Under the pieces are notes generated by a model that searched no databases, was not told where the DNA came from, and saw only the letters and a program-made list of their open reading frames with translations. Below, one piece after another: positions 58,265 to 58,715 of a stretch of 58,715 bases of DNA. Positions within the stretch are counted from its first letter, which is position 1, and each line of letters starts with the position of its first letter. The stretch lies in NCBI GenBank assembly GCA_003612485.1, contig RAZA01000029.1, positions 1 to 58,715 on the forward strand, given 5' to 3'. Made by a program: the position numbers and the translations under genes. Source of the DNA: a bacterium D16-50 (lineage in GTDB: Bacteria > Bacillota > Clostridia > Lachnospirales > Lachnospiraceae).

Positions 58265-58293
58265 ATGATAGCACAATATATAGAATAAGTCAA
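58265..58293 (-). promoter_or_regulatory. promoter of small RNA copy 2
   Basis: Minus strand: TTGACT (58293-58288), 17 bases, TATCAT (58270-58265). Confidence 0.7.
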
Positions 58294-58317
58294 ATAGAAA
58301 ATACTATATATTGTATA

Positions 58318-58620
58318 TTAAAACTGACTGGGGGAGTATCTGATGGTTATGACGATAACCTGTCGGCGTTTTTCGTCAATGCGGTAAATAACCGTATAAT
58401 TACCAACGAAAAGTTGTCTATATCCCTTGTTGGCATATGCCCCTGTTTTCCTCTCTGGAAAGCGGTAGGGCATTTCTTCTAAGGAAAGGATTTCTTTTTC
58501 GATTTTATCCACCATTCCCAATGCAGTTTCAGGCACCAGTAAAGTCTGGGCAATATAAACATAGATGCCATCCAGATCCCGTAAAGCCCGGCTTGTAAGG
58601 GAGACATTGTATTTATCCAA
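58318..58620 (-). CDS. RelE/ParE-family toxin
   Basis: 100 residues, TTG start at 58620 with AAGGAGG eight bases upstream. LTSRALRDLDGIYVYIAQTL and LEEMPYRFPERKTGAYANKG, then YRQLFVGNYTVIYRIDEKRR and VIVITIRYSPSQF are typical of RelE/ParE toxins with the YR...Y C-terminal pattern. The antitoxin should lie upstream; only its last codons are in the window and its frame is interrupted. Confidence 0.88.
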   Translation of the reverse strand: MDKYNVSLTSRALRDLDGIYVYIAQTLLVPETALGMVDKIEKEILSLEEMPYRFPERKTGAYANKGYRQLFVGNYTVIYRIDEKRRQVIVITIRYSPSQF

Positions 58621-58672
58621 AATGTTTCCTCCTTAAAGAATCAAATATTTTCTCGGAATCTTTAGCCCCCAT
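58613..58672 (-). pseudogene. possible C-terminal remnant of a RelB-like antitoxin
   Basis: The 19-codon frame MGAKDSEKIFDSLRRKHFG ends overlapping the toxin start by 8 bases, as antitoxin tails do. An in-frame stop lies just upstream (about 58684), so either the antitoxin is broken or a frameshift or sequencing error separates its body from this tail. The window ends too soon to decide. Confidence 0.4.
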
Positions 58673-58715
58673 TCTATAAGGCTATTCAGACCCTATCTCA
58701 AAAAAATCACCCACT

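Larger units (their letters stand above)
57977..58317. other. intergenic region with minus-strand terminators and candidate small RNA
   Basis: No protein gene. From right to left on the minus strand: promoter (58293-58265), candidate RNA ending at 58152, a perfect hairpin CTGTAAAG/CTTTACAG (about 58119-58145), and a second strong terminator at 58101-58050. Confidence 0.65.

Noticed and set aside
1..58715. Classical insertion sequences with DDE transposases
   Set aside because: No DDE-type transposase frame or matching terminal repeats were found; mobility genes here are serine recombinases and Rpn-like nucleases.

Overview
The window looks like low-to-mid-GC Firmicutes DNA, most likely a gut Clostridium or Lachnospiraceae. 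The evidence is AAGGAGG-type ribosome sites, Clostridia-style large serine recombinases, Tn4451/Tn916-like accessory genes, LytTR and OmpR two-component systems and BlaI/BlaR-type regulators. Nearly everything is accessory DNA. It reads as a large mobile replicon (conjugative plasmid or integrative element) that has taken up other elements and many regulatory cargo modules. No core chromosomal operon is visible. Species and element identity are inferences.

Layout. 1-5.79 kb: right-hand part of an integrative element, with a partial large serine recombinase, a SymE-like toxin, a small HTH protein, a sigma/HTH pair, a heavily structured untranslated stretch, a TnpW-like protein and a complete serine recombinase. 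This element ends inside another serine recombinase gene, whose first ~77 codons survive at 5.79-6.02 kb. 6.0-9.75 kb: two further complete serine recombinases and a small partner protein in the same minus-strand operon. 9.75-10.5 kb: an untranslated region with a strong promoter, a candidate small RNA and terminators. 10.5-23.1 kb: a GC-richer plus-strand block of DNA-metabolism and maintenance genes: YqaJ-type exonuclease, RecD2-like helicase, methylase-like protein, annealing-protein candidate, CHC2-type primase, VapBC-like toxin-antitoxin and ParM/ParR segregation. 23.1-24.6 kb: two divergent repressor/operator units. 24.7-44.5 kb: cargo of signalling and envelope modules: an ECF sigma factor with a membrane partner, an AgrC/AgrA-like system, two uncharacterised proteins, lipoproteins, an OmpR-type system with an ABC transporter, and a C39-like peptidase. 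44.6-47.3 kb: an Xre regulator, a leader-peptide attenuator, a second sigma/HTH pair and a resolvase with its res-like site. 47.6-48.5 kb: six tRNA genes (Lys, Glu, Glu, His, Tyr, Ser) around an Xre gene. 48.5-50.3 kb: ATP-dependent DNA ligase and a broken ku gene. 50.5-53.3 kb: BlaI/BlaR1-like pair. 53.4-58.7 kb: Rpn-like nucleases, a second NAD-dependent ligase (LigA), a second copy of the candidate small RNA and a RelE/ParE toxin.

How the parts work together. The DNA block supplies replication, recombination, repair and partition. Resolvase and toxin-antitoxin systems stabilise the replicon. The sigma/HTH pairs and Xre repressors probably control transfer or maintenance. The AgrA-like regulator probably controls several cargo operons through 12-bp direct repeats with exact 20-bp spacing.

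Most unusual signals: two tRNA genes (Lys and Glu-CUC) that each carry about 18 extra bases forming a hairpin; a run of four perfect hairpins inside ku; two copies of a candidate small RNA with its own promoter and terminator; four places where a gene tail and its downstream region are duplicated, three of them flanking a cargo module; and a LytTR-type promoter family that includes one in front of a 33-residue basic peptide.
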